From Pseudomonas sp. FP2335 (GTDB lineage Bacteria; Pseudomonadota; Gammaproteobacteria; Pseudomonadales; Pseudomonadaceae): a stretch of DNA of 64,000 nt. Location of the stretch: assembly GCF_030687535.1 (NCBI RefSeq), contig NZ_CP117437.1, positions 2,687,501 to 2,751,500 of the forward strand, given 5' to 3'. The translations under genes and the position numbers were made by a program. Of this stretch, positions 34,324 through 43,217 are shown in pieces. Below the pieces are notes generated by a model. It made no database searches, had not been told where the DNA came from, and saw nothing but the letters and a program-made list of their open reading frames with translations. The stretch's first letter is position 1, and each line of letters opens with the position of its first letter.

Positions 34324-34345
34324 CCCGTTTCAATCTGAAAACGGG
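34324..34345 (+). terminator. Possible stem-loop terminator after azoR
   Basis: CCCGTTT pairs with AAACGGG across an 8-base loop, 24 bp after the azoR stop. There is no T-run after the stem, so termination is uncertain. The remaining 34300-34511 gap shows no gene. Confidence 0.35.
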
Positions 34346-34511
34346 CGCCTAAACTCTGTATTCTGTTCGCCTCAATACGCGACCGGAGTACGGAGTTTTT
34401 TCGTTTACCCGCTGTCTTTTTAATATGGCCCAGGTTATGCAAGCTCGGGTTCAGTGCCCTGGACTTTTAATTCGACATGTCGGTTCTTACGCAACAAAGG
34501 TGGACATCCCC

Positions 34512-35549
34512 ATGATGCGTCTTTGTGCTGTTTTGGTTCTTTCCCTGCTCGGCGGCCTGGTTTCAGTGCATGCCGCGCCTGCGCCGCACCCGCATTGGAG
34601 TGTGGGCTTCCATCGCATGACCTTTCTCGACCCGCTGGATTTGCAGCCGATGAAAGCCATCGCCTTTTACCCGTCCACCGACGTCGAGCACACCACGCAC
34701 CTGGGCGCCTACCAAGTCACGGCGGGTGAGGACGCCAAGGTCGCCATCGGCCGCTTTCCGATGCTGATGCTGTCCCACGGCAATACCGGCACGCCGCTGG
34801 CCCTGCATGACCTGGCCACGTCCCTGGCGCGCAAGGGCTTTGTGGTGGTGGCGGTGTTGCACCCTGGCGACAACTACAAGGATCACAGTCGACTGGGCAC
34901 CCTGAGCAACCTGTATGGGCGGCCGATCCAGATTTCCGAAGCGATCACCGCCACCCTCGGCGACCCGATGCTGTCGCCGTTCGTCAATATTGATCAAGTT
35001 GGGGTCATCGGCTATTCGGCCGGTGGCGAGACTGCGCTGATCCTGGCAGGGGCCAAGCCGGATTTCGACCGCTTGCGCCGTTATTGCCAGGAGCGTCCGG
35101 AAGACCGCGATGCCTGCACTACCAAGGGTGAGCTGGTGGTCGATCGCGACGACCTGCAACCGCAAGCCGACCCGCGCATCCACGCGCTGATGCTGATGGC
35201 GCCGCTGAGCCTGATGTTTGGTCGCCAGACCCTGGCCGACGTGCATGTGCCGGTGCTGCTCTACAGCGGTGACGGCGATAAGTTGGTGGCCGTGGACAAG
35301 AATGCCGCCGCCCTCGCACGCAAGTTGCCGCAACCGCCGAACTTCAAGCTGTTGGCGGGGGCGGGGCACTTCGTCTTCATGGCCCCGTGCGACAGCGATC
35401 AACTATTGGCGATGCCGGCGATCTGCACCGATGCCGATGGCGTCGACCGTGAAGGCATCCATCGCAACCTGATTTCCGAGGCGGGGCGTTTCTTCACCCA
35501 TACCCTGGGGCAATCGACCCGCGCCGGGTTGCAGACCGCTGATCAGTAA
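34512..35549 (+). CDS. Secreted alpha/beta hydrolase (predicted dienelactone hydrolase)
   Basis: 345 residues from the first of two ATG codons at 34512/34515, with a signal peptide (LCAVLVLSLLGGLVSVHAAP, about residues 4-23). The nucleophile elbow is GYSAGGE (about 178-184), the oxyanion region MLMLSHGNTG (about 86-95) and the catalytic His in AGAGHFVFMAP (about 279-289). It resembles the COG4188 group of exported lipase or platelet-activating-factor-acetylhydrolase-like esterases. Natural substrate unknown. Its end overlaps the convergent MFS gene by 7 bp. Confidence 0.82.
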   Translation: MMRLCAVLVLSLLGGLVSVHAAPAPHPHWSVGFHRMTFLDPLDLQPMKAIAFYPSTDVEHTTHLGAYQVTAGEDAKVAIGRFPMLMLSHGNTGTPLALHDLATSLARKGFVVVAVLHPGDNYKDHSRLGTLSNLYGRPIQISEAITATLGDPMLSPFVNIDQVGVIGYSAGGETALILAGAKPDFDRLRRYCQERPEDRDACTTKGELVVDRDDLQPQADPRIHALMLMAPLSLMFGRQTLADVHVPVLLYSGDGDKLVAVDKNAAALARKLPQPPNFKLLAGAGHFVFMAPCDSDQLLAMPAICTDADGVDREGIHRNLISEAGRFFTHTLGQSTRAGLQTADQ

Positions 35550-36718
35550 GCGCGACGTTTGAGCAGCAGGGTCAGGCCCAGTGCGCTGACCGACAGCAAC
35601 GCCGCGCAGAAGAAGATCCAGCCGTAACCCAGGTTCAACGCAACAAAGCCCATCAACGGCCCGGCAATCGCCAGGGCCAGGTCGAAGAACACCGCGAACG
35701 CACTCAGCCCCGCGCCCCGGCTGCTGTTGGGTACTTGCTTGATGGCTTCTACGCCAAGCGCTGGGTATACCAGCGACAAGCCGAAACCGGTCAGCCCGGC
35801 GCCAATCAACGCCACGCCGGTGGACGGCGCCAGCCACAGCAGCGTCAGGCCGAGGGTTTCGATGGTCATGCAGGCAATCGCCGCGCGGAAGCCGCCAAAA
35901 CGGCTGATGGCGGAGATAAACACCATCCGCGCCAGGATAAAACACACGCCGAACACCGTCAGGCAGTACGCCGCACCGGCCCAGCCGCGATTGAGGTAGT
36001 ACAGGGTAATAAAGGTCGTCAGGGTGCCATAGCCGATCGACGCCAGGCACAGGCTGGCACCAAACGGTGCGATACGCCCGAACACCGCCCAAAACGGCAG
36101 CCGCTCGCCGCGCACCACCGGCACCGAGGGCTTATTGCGGATCAGCAGCAAGCCCAGCGCCGCCAGCACCGACAGTGCAATGCCGAGGCTGGTGTAGCCG
36201 TATTCGGCGACCACCACTACGCCCAGTGGTGCACCGATGGCGATGGCGCCGTAGGACGCGATCCCGTTCCAGGAGATCGAGCGTGCCGTGTGCTCGGCGC
36301 CGACCTGGCCCATGCACCAACTGATGGTGCCCACGCCGATCAGGCCCTGGGCCACACCGAGCAACAAACGCCCGGCGATCAGGATGCCCAGGCTCAACTC
36401 GGGCAGGCTTTCGAGCAGTGTCGCCAGCAATGTCAGCACGCCGCTGACCAGAATCCCCACCAACCCCAGCACAATCGCACGCTTGGTGCCGACGTTGTCC
36501 GACATGCGCCCGGCCATCGGCCGACTGAGCAGGGTCGCCAGGTATTGCGAACCGATGGTGATCCCGGCCACCACCGCGCTGAACCCCAGTTGCTCATGCA
36601 CATAGCCCGGAATCACCGCAATCGGCAGGCCGATGCAGATGAAGGCAATGAAGGTATAGAAGACGATGGAGACAATCTGCAGGGTAATCGACAGGGAGCT
36701 GGGGGCGGCGGCAGACAT
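35543..36718 (-). CDS. MFS transporter, YhhS-like
   Basis: 391 residues, twelve predicted membrane helices. SRPMAGRMSDNVGTKRAIVL (about residues 65-84) is MFS motif A, with GVAQGLIGVGTISWCMGQVG following in helices 4-5. The overall pattern matches the YhhS/YnfM-type arabinose or glyphosate-like exporters annotated in many pseudomonads; substrate not known. Start ATG at 36718 (MSAAAP); a GTG six bases upstream is an alternative. Confidence 0.83.
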   Translation of the reverse strand: MSAAAPSSLSITLQIVSIVFYTFIAFICIGLPIAVIPGYVHEQLGFSAVVAGITIGSQYLATLLSRPMAGRMSDNVGTKRAIVLGLVGILVSGVLTLLATLLESLPELSLGILIAGRLLLGVAQGLIGVGTISWCMGQVGAEHTARSISWNGIASYGAIAIGAPLGVVVVAEYGYTSLGIALSVLAALGLLLIRNKPSVPVVRGERLPFWAVFGRIAPFGASLCLASIGYGTLTTFITLYYLNRGWAGAAYCLTVFGVCFILARMVFISAISRFGGFRAAIACMTIETLGLTLLWLAPSTGVALIGAGLTGFGLSLVYPALGVEAIKQVPNSSRGAGLSAFAVFFDLALAIAGPLMGFVALNLGYGWIFFCAALLSVSALGLTLLLKRRAY

Positions 36719-36790
36719 GAGCACTCATTCGCGGGAGGCGGTGAGGGCATCATGGCAAGGCTTTGGCACAAAAGAAAGCAGGCTATCTAT

Positions 36791-36922
36791 TGTAGTGAGC
36801 GGGCTTGCCCGCGCCGGGCTGCACAGCGCCGCCCAAAAAAAACACCGCGGTCTGTCTGGCAGAACGCGGTGTTTGGATGCAGGGCTGCTGCGCAGCCCCG
36901 CGCGGGGTACAAGCGGGTGTTT
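36791..36922. repeat. REPIN-like element, family 2, with internal stem-loop
   Basis: TGTAGTGAGCGGGCTTGCCC opens the element and a degenerate inverted arm (CCCCGCGCGGGGTACAAGCG) closes it, overlapping the ABC-F stop by a base or two. Inside, AAACACCGCG (36840-36849) pairs with CGCGGTGTTT (36865-36874), a strong stem that probably terminates the ABC-F transcript. Confidence 0.75.
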
Positions 36923-38507
36923 AGAACACCACGCCTTGGCTGCGCAGGTAGTCGTCGTAGGTGCCGCTGAAGTCGATCACGCCGGTGGCGCTCAACTCGA
37001 TGATGCGGGTAGCCAGGGACGATACAAACTCACGGTCGTGGCTGACGAAGATCAGCGTGCCCGGGTAGTTTTCCAGCGCCAGGTTCAATGCTTCGATGGA
37101 TTCCATGTCCAAGTGGTTGGTCGGTTCGTCCATGATCAGCACGTTCGGCTTTTGCAGGATCAGCTTGCCGAAAAGCATGCGGCCTTGCTCACCACCGGAA
37201 ATCACCTTCACCGACTTCTGGATCTCGTCGTTGGAGAACAGCATGCGACCGAGGGTGCCACGGATCATCTGCTCGCCCTGCGTCCACTGGCCCATCCAGT
37301 CGAACAGGGTGACGTCGTCTTCGAAGTCATGCGCGTGGTCCTGGGCGTAGTAGCCCAGTTCCGCCGCGTCGGTCCACTTGATGCTACCGGCGTCCGGGGT
37401 CAGTTCGTTGACCAGGGTGCGCAGCAGGGTGGTCTTGCCGATACCGTTCGGGCCGATGATCGCCACGCGCTCGCCGGCTTCGACCTGGAAGCTGAAGTCC
37501 TTGAACAGCGGCTTGCCGTCGAAGCCTTTGGCCATTTTTTCGACCATGACTGCCTGGCGGTGCAGCTTCTTGTTCTGCTCGAAACGGATGAACGGGCTCA
37601 CCCGGCTCGAAGGCTTGACCTCGGCCAGCTGGATCTTGTCGATCGCCTTGGCGCGGGAAGTGGCCTGCTTGGCTTTCGAGGCGTTGGCCGAGAAGCGGCT
37701 GACGAAGGATTGCAGTTCGGAGATCTGCGCCTTCTTCTTGGCGTTGTCCGACAGCAGCTGCTCGCGGGACTGGGTCGCCACGGTCATGTACTCGTCGTAG
37801 TTGCCCGGGAACAGGCGCAGCTCGCCGTAGTCCAGGTCAGCCATGTGGGTGCACACGCTGTTCAGGAAGTGACGGTCGTGAGAGATGATGATCATCAGGC
37901 TCGAACGCTGGGTCAGGATGTTCTCCAGCCAGCGGATGGTGTTGATGTCCAAGTGGTTGGTCGGTTCGTCGAGCAACAGCACTTCAGGATCGGAGAACAG
38001 CGCCTGGGCCAGCAACACGCGCAGTTTCCAGCCTGGCGACACTTCGCTCATCGGGCCGAAGTGCTGTTCCAGCGGAATACCCAGGCCCAGCAGCAACTCG
38101 CCGGCACGGGATTCGGCCGTGTAGCCGTCCATCTCGGCGAACTCGGTTTCCAGCTCGGCCACGGCCATGCCGTCTTCTTCGCTCATTTCCGGCAGAGAGT
38201 AGATACGATCACGCTCGGCCTTGACCTTCCACAGTTCCTCGTGGCCCATGATCACGGTGTCGAGCACAGTGAATTCTTCGTAGGCGAACTGGTCCTGGCG
38301 CAACTTACCCAGGCGCACATTCGGCTCCAGCATGACCTGACCGCCGGACGGATCCAGGTCACCACCGAGGATTTTCATGAAGGTCGACTTGCCGCAACCG
38401 TTGGCACCGATCAAACCATAACGGTTGCCAGCGCCGAACTTGACCGAGACATTCTCGAAGAGCGGCTTGGCGCCGAACTGCATGGTGATGTTAGCTGTGG
38501 AGATCAA
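36921..38507 (-). CDS. ABC-F family ATPase, YbiT-like
   Basis: 528 residues with two ABC domains and no membrane segments. Walker A motifs are GANGCGKST (about residue 34) and GPNGIGKTT (about 350); both Walker B sites read [10 protein letters not shown] / [10 protein letters not shown]. The linker between them ([20 protein letters not shown]) is the P-site tRNA interaction region. ABC-F proteins bind the ribosomal E site and relieve stalled translation. The first-domain signature is SPGWKLR where many have SGGWxxR; E. coli YbiT, as I recall, is likewise APGWKLR, so this fits the YbiT branch rather than EttA. Confidence 0.9.
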   Translation of the reverse strand: MISTANITMQFGAKPLFENVSVKFGAGNRYGLIGANGCGKSTFMKILGGDLDPSGGQVMLEPNVRLGKLRQDQFAYEEFTVLDTVIMGHEELWKVKAERDRIYSLPEMSEEDGMAVAELETEFAEMDGYTAESRAGELLLGLGIPLEQHFGPMSEVSPGWKLRVLLAQALFSDPEVLLLDEPTNHLDINTIRWLENILTQRSSLMIIISHDRHFLNSVCTHMADLDYGELRLFPGNYDEYMTVATQSREQLLSDNAKKKAQISELQSFVSRFSANASKAKQATSRAKAIDKIQLAEVKPSSRVSPFIRFEQNKKLHRQAVMVEKMAKGFDGKPLFKDFSFQVEAGERVAIIGPNGIGKTTLLRTLVNELTPDAGSIKWTDAAELGYYAQDHAHDFEDDVTLFDWMGQWTQGEQMIRGTLGRMLFSNDEIQKSVKVISGGEQGRMLFGKLILQKPNVLIMDEPTNHLDMESIEALNLALENYPGTLIFVSHDREFVSSLATRIIELSATGVIDFSGTYDDYLRSQGVVF

Positions 38508-38800
38508 TTACTTTACCTATCAATGGGTTGCGAGCGTGGCGGCAGGAGCCTTCAGGCATGCGTCAACAGCGACATCAAGGCGCGAAACCCGGTCGCTGAA
38601 CAGAAAATTTGGATGTGTGTTGGAATTTGGCGCGCATTGTCGCATATGTCAGGCGACAGTTGTATGGCGCGTTCTTTGGTGGATGGAGACGTGGGCCGTC
38701 CTTTGCTCTTCGTCTACCGCATTGTCACCACGCAAGGAGGCTCAATTCCTTCTTTTAGTACTCTCCGTGATAGCCTTTAAAAAATGATTTGGAGGGATCC

Positions 38801-39403
38801 ATGAGAAAAACGATCGTCCCGCTTTTATTGGCCATTCTCGGGTTTGGGACAGCTGATTATGGATGGTGCGACCAGCATGACAGGGACAACGTCGCCAAAA
38901 CGTCGTCCCTGGTGTCCAGGCATCTGCTTGCTTTTGAACAGGAGCCGAGAGTTGACCTGTCGAGCTATTTGGCGCGCGGTGAGGAGACTGAGAAGGAACT
39001 GGCGGCGGATCTGCTTGAGATGCAATCTGCCGATTGGTCGGGCGCCGAGGCGAAAAGAGATGCGGCAATAGAGTTCACATCCCATGCCTTGAACGTAATA
39101 CGCACGTACACGCGCTTTCGTATGGCGAATTTGCGGGTCGGTATGACTGAGCGGCGACTGCTAGAAGAGCAGCGCGCTCTAGCCCAAGAGACAGATCCGA
39201 AGCACAAGGGCCTGGTATCTGAACGCCTGCAAGCCTACAAGGATAAGTACGTGCAAGAGCAACGCGAGTATTACCATCAAGCGGCTGCTCTGGGTATGCA
39301 CAGTGAGATGCTGTTAAGGGCAAATGACGGGGTTAACGTTGCATTCGGTGAAGGTAACGGGCTGGATGTAACGACTCAGGAATTCATGAAACGGCTTTTC
39401 TAG
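38801..39403 (+). CDS. Hypothetical exported helical protein
   Basis: 200 residues from an ATG with a strong GGAGGGATCC site. A signal peptide covers about residues 1-23 (IVPLLLAILGFGTADYGWC; a Cys at the end could be a weak lipobox). The rest is charged and helical, rich in Glu, Arg and Ala (GEETEKELAADLLEMQ, TERRLLEEQRALAQE), and looks like a periplasmic helical bundle. No family recognised. It opens a 3-kb stretch of lower-G+C genes of unknown function. Confidence 0.68.
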   Translation: MRKTIVPLLLAILGFGTADYGWCDQHDRDNVAKTSSLVSRHLLAFEQEPRVDLSSYLARGEETEKELAADLLEMQSADWSGAEAKRDAAIEFTSHALNVIRTYTRFRMANLRVGMTERRLLEEQRALAQETDPKHKGLVSERLQAYKDKYVQEQREYYHQAAALGMHSEMLLRANDGVNVAFGEGNGLDVTTQEFMKRLF

Positions 39404-39526
39404 CCTTGCTTCTGTGCACCTTGAATAAATCCACTCAGGCGCTAAATGATCGATACCTCAAGCGCGAGTTGGTTCTCGTAGAATTTTGATAGCAAAGATG
39501 GACGTAGGTGCTATCACCGAAGAGTA

Positions 39527-39582
39527 GGGAAACGCCTTGATTGTGTTAAAGGCTTGTCTTACCTAGGCCCAAGGCATTTCCC
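39527..39582. repeat. 13-bp inverted repeat with 30-base loop
   Basis: GGGAAACGCCTTG (39527-39539) is matched by the inverted CAAGGCATTTCCC (39570-39582) with a single mismatch. It lies in a 187-bp noncoding gap between two unknown genes and has no T-run, so it is not an obvious terminator; it could be a relic terminal repeat or a structured RNA element. Confidence 0.55.
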
Positions 39583-39590
39583 AATAGTTA

Positions 39591-39833
39591 TCAGGAAACT
39601 GTCCAGATCGCAGTCAGGGAAATAAACGAAAATACAACCCCAACAACCAGAGAAACCTGGATCACTGTTATAGACGAAGAAACTAAATTTTCTCTGTAAA
39701 ACCGCTTGATCTTCGGGGCACTCACTCCGAGCTTTTTAAAATACTCTGCCTCAGCTCTCAGTCCCGAAAATACTAAAAAAATCGATATTAACAGAGCGAT
39801 TTTGAAGGAAATTATAAGCCCTACTGCATACAT
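39591..39833 (-). CDS. Hypothetical small membrane protein
   Basis: 80 residues with two membrane helices (about residues 3-22 and 53-77) separated by a basic loop (KLGVSAPKIKRFYREN). An AGGGA site lies seven bases before the ATG. Base composition is lower in G+C than the neighbours. Small two-helix proteins like this can be immunity, holin-like or toxin components, but nothing here identifies which. Confidence 0.5.
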   Translation of the reverse strand: MYAVGLIISFKIALLISIFLVFSGLRAEAEYFKKLGVSAPKIKRFYRENLVSSSITVIQVSLVVGVVFSFISLTAIWTVS

Positions 39834-39872
39834 GTGACGTCCCTATACTCCATTTTTCCATCCCCTTCCACC

Positions 39873-40200
39873 GTGAGGATCGTGGCATTATGGTATCGTC
39901 ACATTTCACTATGTACAACCGCGTCTTGGTTGGTCGCGCTGCTGATTGGCTGCTCCTTTGGTCCTGGTGAGCTTCTAAACAAAGACGCAAACCAGCCCGC
40001 TGTGGGCGGTGTAGGGCATGAAAAAGTCAGGCCGCCTTGAACTAAATTGAGGCGTTAGCCGCAGCTGCATTTGATGTTCACCTACGGTGGATACAGTCGC
40101 GATGAATCAGTCCATGAAAGAACCCCTTCTGACTGGACGAAGCCTACTCGAGAAGAGATTGGGACGATCTTCCAAAAAAACCAGATTCAAGGATGTAGTA
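39873..40200 (+). pseudogene. Probable decayed small lipoprotein gene
   Basis: From a GTG at 39873 the frame reads a signal with lipobox (SWLVALLIGCSFGPGELLN) and stops at 40040. A second stop follows at 40056, after which the same frame continues as TYGGYSRDESVHERTPSDWT and KPTREEIGTIFQKNQIQGC (40074-40195). The Trp-x-Lys...Cys tail is like the C-terminal part of small lipoproteins found in several gamma-proteobacteria. The two halves look like one gene broken by in-frame stops. There is no clear ribosome-binding site. The 368-bp gap otherwise holds no gene. Confidence 0.35.
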
Positions 40201-40201
40201 G

Positions 40202-40849
40202 ATGCGTAATACCTGGTTGCTGCTGTTTTCTTCGTCGATCGCCCTTGCGGGTTGTGGCGCAATTCCCTCTGTTCCCTATGTCGATCCAGCTCAGGCTGAG
40301 AATACGGCCCGAGTCCGTGTGATCACCAATTCCAGTGTGTTTGGCGATAGCGTGACGGGTAGTTGCGCCCCGGGTACTCGCCACAAAATGGCTGAAGCTG
40401 GCCGTTTCTCCGAGGACGGACAGCCGAGCATTAACTACCCTCAGTACCCACTTAAACCGGCCATTCTTGGCATGCCGGGAAGGGTTTCTCCCAAGCTTCA
40501 GCAGTATATCGGGGCTGTTCGGATGGCCGAGGGCTTGTACACCGAGATGGTGGCTGAGTATCGCGTTAAAACAGATACACCCTTTCAGATCGCGACATTG
40601 GGGGCGTCGGCCGGCAGCTACGGCAGCACTTATGCTATGTGCCCAGGCCAGGCCAAAGTATTCAATCTGGAGCCCGGAAAAGACTATGAGGTGTTGGTCG
40701 GATTCGGCCGCGCGCCAAACGCGGATGGAAATGTGGTGCTTGTATGTATGTTTGGCGTAGTCGAGCTTGCCTCTGTCCCTAACTTACCGTTTGCATTGCC
40801 GAAACGGCTTGCAGGTTCGGAGTCGCCACAGACGCTGTGCAAGGGTTAA
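40202..40849 (+). CDS. Hypothetical lipoprotein
   Basis: 215 residues. The signal ends in a lipobox SIALAGC (Cys at about residue 18), so it should be a lipid-anchored envelope protein. The mature part begins with an Ala/Pro-rich segment and then a beta-rich domain (ARVRVITNSSVFGD) with cysteines at about 55, 147 and 182 and a second near the end, which could pair in the periplasm. No family recognised. It follows the decayed lipoprotein remnant directly and precedes another exported ORF on the same strand. Confidence 0.68.
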   Translation: MRNTWLLLFSSSIALAGCGAIPSVPYVDPAQAENTARVRVITNSSVFGDSVTGSCAPGTRHKMAEAGRFSEDGQPSINYPQYPLKPAILGMPGRVSPKLQQYIGAVRMAEGLYTEMVAEYRVKTDTPFQIATLGASAGSYGSTYAMCPGQAKVFNLEPGKDYEVLVGFGRAPNADGNVVLVCMFGVVELASVPNLPFALPKRLAGSESPQTLCKG

Positions 40850-40922
40850 GTAGCACGGTGCATATTTTTTACCTTTCTACCCGCTGTTTGCGGGCCCAGC
40901 GTTTATCCATAAGGAGCTGTGA

Positions 40923-41258
40923 ATGTCGGTTGTAGGGATTTGTAGGCTGTCACTGTCTTGGGCAGGTATTTGCTTCGCGGCGAGTGCTTTTGCAAGCGAG
41001 AGTTTAGAACTGCATCGAACCGCTATAACCACTATTGCGATGGAGCAGGTTTGCCAAAACGCCAACCCTGGGATGAATGTGAGCCTCGAAAACGCTTTCG
41101 CCAATGACACTTGGGAGGTTGAAACGAAAGCAGAAGTCAGAAGAATACAAGCAGAACCTGCATATAAACCCGAAGTTGCCGAGATGGTAAAAAAACTCAG
41201 CGCTCCACCTTTTCAGGTGCTTCAGAAGGAATTGTGCGGCGTTTACGTCGCCAAATAA
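40923..41258 (+). CDS. Hypothetical small exported protein
   Basis: 111 residues with AAGGAGC seven bases before the ATG. A signal peptide is likely (LSLSWAGICFAASAFASES, about residues 9-27). The mature part is about 85 residues with two cysteines (VCQNANPG at about 43 and ELCGVYV at about 105) that could form one disulfide. No family recognised. Same strand and 73 bp after the lipoprotein gene, so the two may form one transcript. Confidence 0.62.
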   Translation: MSVVGICRLSLSWAGICFAASAFASESLELHRTAITTIAMEQVCQNANPGMNVSLENAFANDTWEVETKAEVRRIQAEPAYKPEVAEMVKKLSAPPFQVLQKELCGVYVAK

Positions 41259-41389
41259 GAGGGTTGCGCCTAATTGCATCTCGCTGCAATCGTTTTGAGG
41301 GATGCAATCGCCCGCCAAGCCGTGTGTTTATCGCCCAATCGCCCAGCGTCGCAATAGCCGGGCAGCAATTTCAGGGTAAGACCATGTGC

Positions 41390-41644
41390 CTAAGCGGAAT
41401 GGCTCCGGGTTATTTGTCCCGCCTTCACCTCATCCGCATACCCGGCGAGCTTTGCCTGCTGAGCCGCGAGCAGGGCACACAGCTTCATCAAGGCGATTGC
41501 TTGATCGGGGGATCTGTCGATCCCCGCGCTGGCGGTCAGCGCGTTCACCGACCAGGCGATGACCGCCGCCGCATCTTCAAGGTCGTAGAAGAGTTCCTGT
41601 TGGGCGGTCCTGGGGCCGTCGAGCTTTTCCATCAGATCTGCCAT
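41390..41644 (-). CDS. Hypothetical small acidic/helical protein
   Basis: 84 residues, mostly helical (LFYDLEDAAAVIAWSVNALT, then PDQAIALMKLCALLAAQQAK). It resembles the many short Pseudomonas proteins of unknown function often found beside prophage or accessory regions, but I cannot name a domain. GGGGAG precedes the ATG at a slightly long spacing. The flanking gaps 41259-41389 and 41645-41824 show nothing I can assign. Confidence 0.55.
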   Translation of the reverse strand: MADLMEKLDGPRTAQQELFYDLEDAAAVIAWSVNALTASAGIDRSPDQAIALMKLCALLAAQQAKLAGYADEVKAGQITRSHSA

Positions 41645-41824
41645 TTACCCATGCTCCCCATAGAAATGATTCGGCGGTATCAACTCAACCACACCTACGA
41701 AAACGTACAGCACAAAGCGCTGGTTTCGCCATGAGTTCATTGGATTATCCAGTGCCGATGGCAGTAGCCAAACGTGTAGGTAGCCTACAGGACAACGTCG
41801 ACGATCCTGGTGGGATTTTTGACT

Positions 41825-43105
41825 TCAGGCAACAGTGACACGCCGTACCGAAGCCCCCCTCACCAACGTCTCCGGCATCGCTACGCCCAACAGCCCCAGC
41901 GCCACCGTCGCCACACCCGCCAACGTCAGGAACGCCGCATTGTACCCAGCCTGTTGCACGACAAAACCGGCCAGGCTGCTGCTCAGCGCCGCGCCCAGGC
42001 CAAATGCGGTGGACAGGGCGCCCAGGCTGACGTTGAAGCGGCCGGTGCCCTGAGTCAGGTCTTTGACGATGACCGGGAACAGGGCGCCGAAGATGCCTGC
42101 ACCGACGCCATCAAGCAGCTGGACCGCCACCAGCCAGTAGGGATCGTTGGACAAGGTGTAAAGCACACCGCGTACCGGCAGGATCATGAAGCCGGCCAGC
42201 AGCAACGGTTTGCGCCCCCACACATCGGCCTTTATGCCCACTAGCCAGGCCACCGGCACCATCACCAGTTGTGCGGCAACGATGCAGGCGGAGGTCAGCG
42301 GTGTGGCCAGGTGCAGGTTGATTTGCGCGAGCTTTTGGCTGACCAGCGGCAGCATCGCAGCGTTGGCCAAGTGGAACAGTGCGCAGCAGATGGCGAACAC
42401 CAGCAGCGGGCGGTTTGCCAGCAGCACGCGCAGGCCGGACGGTTGGGTGTGGTCGCGGCTGTGGGTGGGGTCGAAACCGCGGGCGACGTCGTGGTCGATG
42501 GCGCTGGCCGACACGCAGCTGATCGCCACCACGCTGGCCAGGGCCATGAAGGCCATCAGGTAAAACACCACCACCGGGCCGTACAAGTACGCCAGGCCAC
42601 CGGCCAGCAGTGCGGCGGTGGCGTTGCCGGCGTGGTTGAAGGTTTCGTTGCGGCCGGTGCGGCGGGTGAAGGCGCGTGGTCCGGTGATGCCCAGGGAAAT
42701 CGCAGAAATGGCCGGGGCGAACACCGAGGCGGCGACGGCACTGGCCGCTTGGGTCAAGGCCACCAGGCTGAACGAGCTGACGAAAGGCAGCAGCAGGCAA
42801 CTGAGGGTGACCAGGATGGCGGCGATGGCGATCACGGCCCGCTTGCTGTGGGTGCGGTCGATCAGTGCTCCGGCCGGGCCTTGGGTAAGCAGTGCAGCGA
42901 TGCCGGCCAGGGTCATGACGACACCAATACTGGCGGGGTCCCATTTGTGTAACGCCAGCAGGTAAATCGCCAGGTAGGGGCCAAGGCCGTCACGCACGTC
43001 CGCGAGGAAGAAGTTGAGGCTGTCGAGGGACAGGGTGTTGCGCAGGTCTGAATGTCGGGCCACGGCGGGTTCTTCGGGGGCGGCGTTCAACGGCTGAACA
43101 CGCAT
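41825..43105 (-). CDS. MFS transporter
   Basis: 426 residues with twelve predicted helices and an N-terminal tail of about 22 residues. FFLADVRDGLGPYLAIYLL (about residues 32-50) and GAGIFGALFPVIVKDLTQGT (about 345-364) are conserved in a family of MFS proteins common in pseudomonads with Asp-Arg in helix 1. GALIDRTHSKRAVI (about 78-91) is motif A. Substrate unknown. Divergent from a methyltransferase gene at 43218. Confidence 0.83.
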   Translation of the reverse strand: MRVQPLNAAPEEPAVARHSDLRNTLSLDSLNFFLADVRDGLGPYLAIYLLALHKWDPASIGVVMTLAGIAALLTQGPAGALIDRTHSKRAVIAIAAILVTLSCLLLPFVSSFSLVALTQAASAVAASVFAPAISAISLGITGPRAFTRRTGRNETFNHAGNATAALLAGGLAYLYGPVVVFYLMAFMALASVVAISCVSASAIDHDVARGFDPTHSRDHTQPSGLRVLLANRPLLVFAICCALFHLANAAMLPLVSQKLAQINLHLATPLTSACIVAAQLVMVPVAWLVGIKADVWGRKPLLLAGFMILPVRGVLYTLSNDPYWLVAVQLLDGVGAGIFGALFPVIVKDLTQGTGRFNVSLGALSTAFGLGAALSSSLAGFVVQQAGYNAAFLTLAGVATVALGLLGVAMPETLVRGASVRRVTVA

Positions 43106-43217
43106 TGCGTTAATGACCTGCGGGCTTTGGGATTAGTTTCGCGGCGTCATCAGGGTTTTATTCCCGACGCGCTTGGCTTACTTTCTGTACCCGCGAATAC
43201 AACTCCCTGGAGAAGCA

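Noticed and set aside
36666..38780. 704-codon plus-strand open frame opposite the ABC-F gene
   Set aside because: Spans a REPIN and the antisense of a recognised ATPase; no start signal or domain.
39404..40201. Possible CRISPR or tandem repeats in the AT-richer stretch
   Set aside because: Only one inverted repeat was found; no regularly spaced direct repeats.
40071..40322. 83-codon ORF starting TYGGYSRDES
   Set aside because: As an independent gene it lacks a start signal and runs into the lipoprotein gene in a different frame; treated as the remnant of a broken gene instead.
41234..41734. 166-codon plus-strand ORF in the accessory stretch
   Set aside because: Begins inside the small exported gene and is antisense to the 84-residue gene, which has a better start and protein-like composition.
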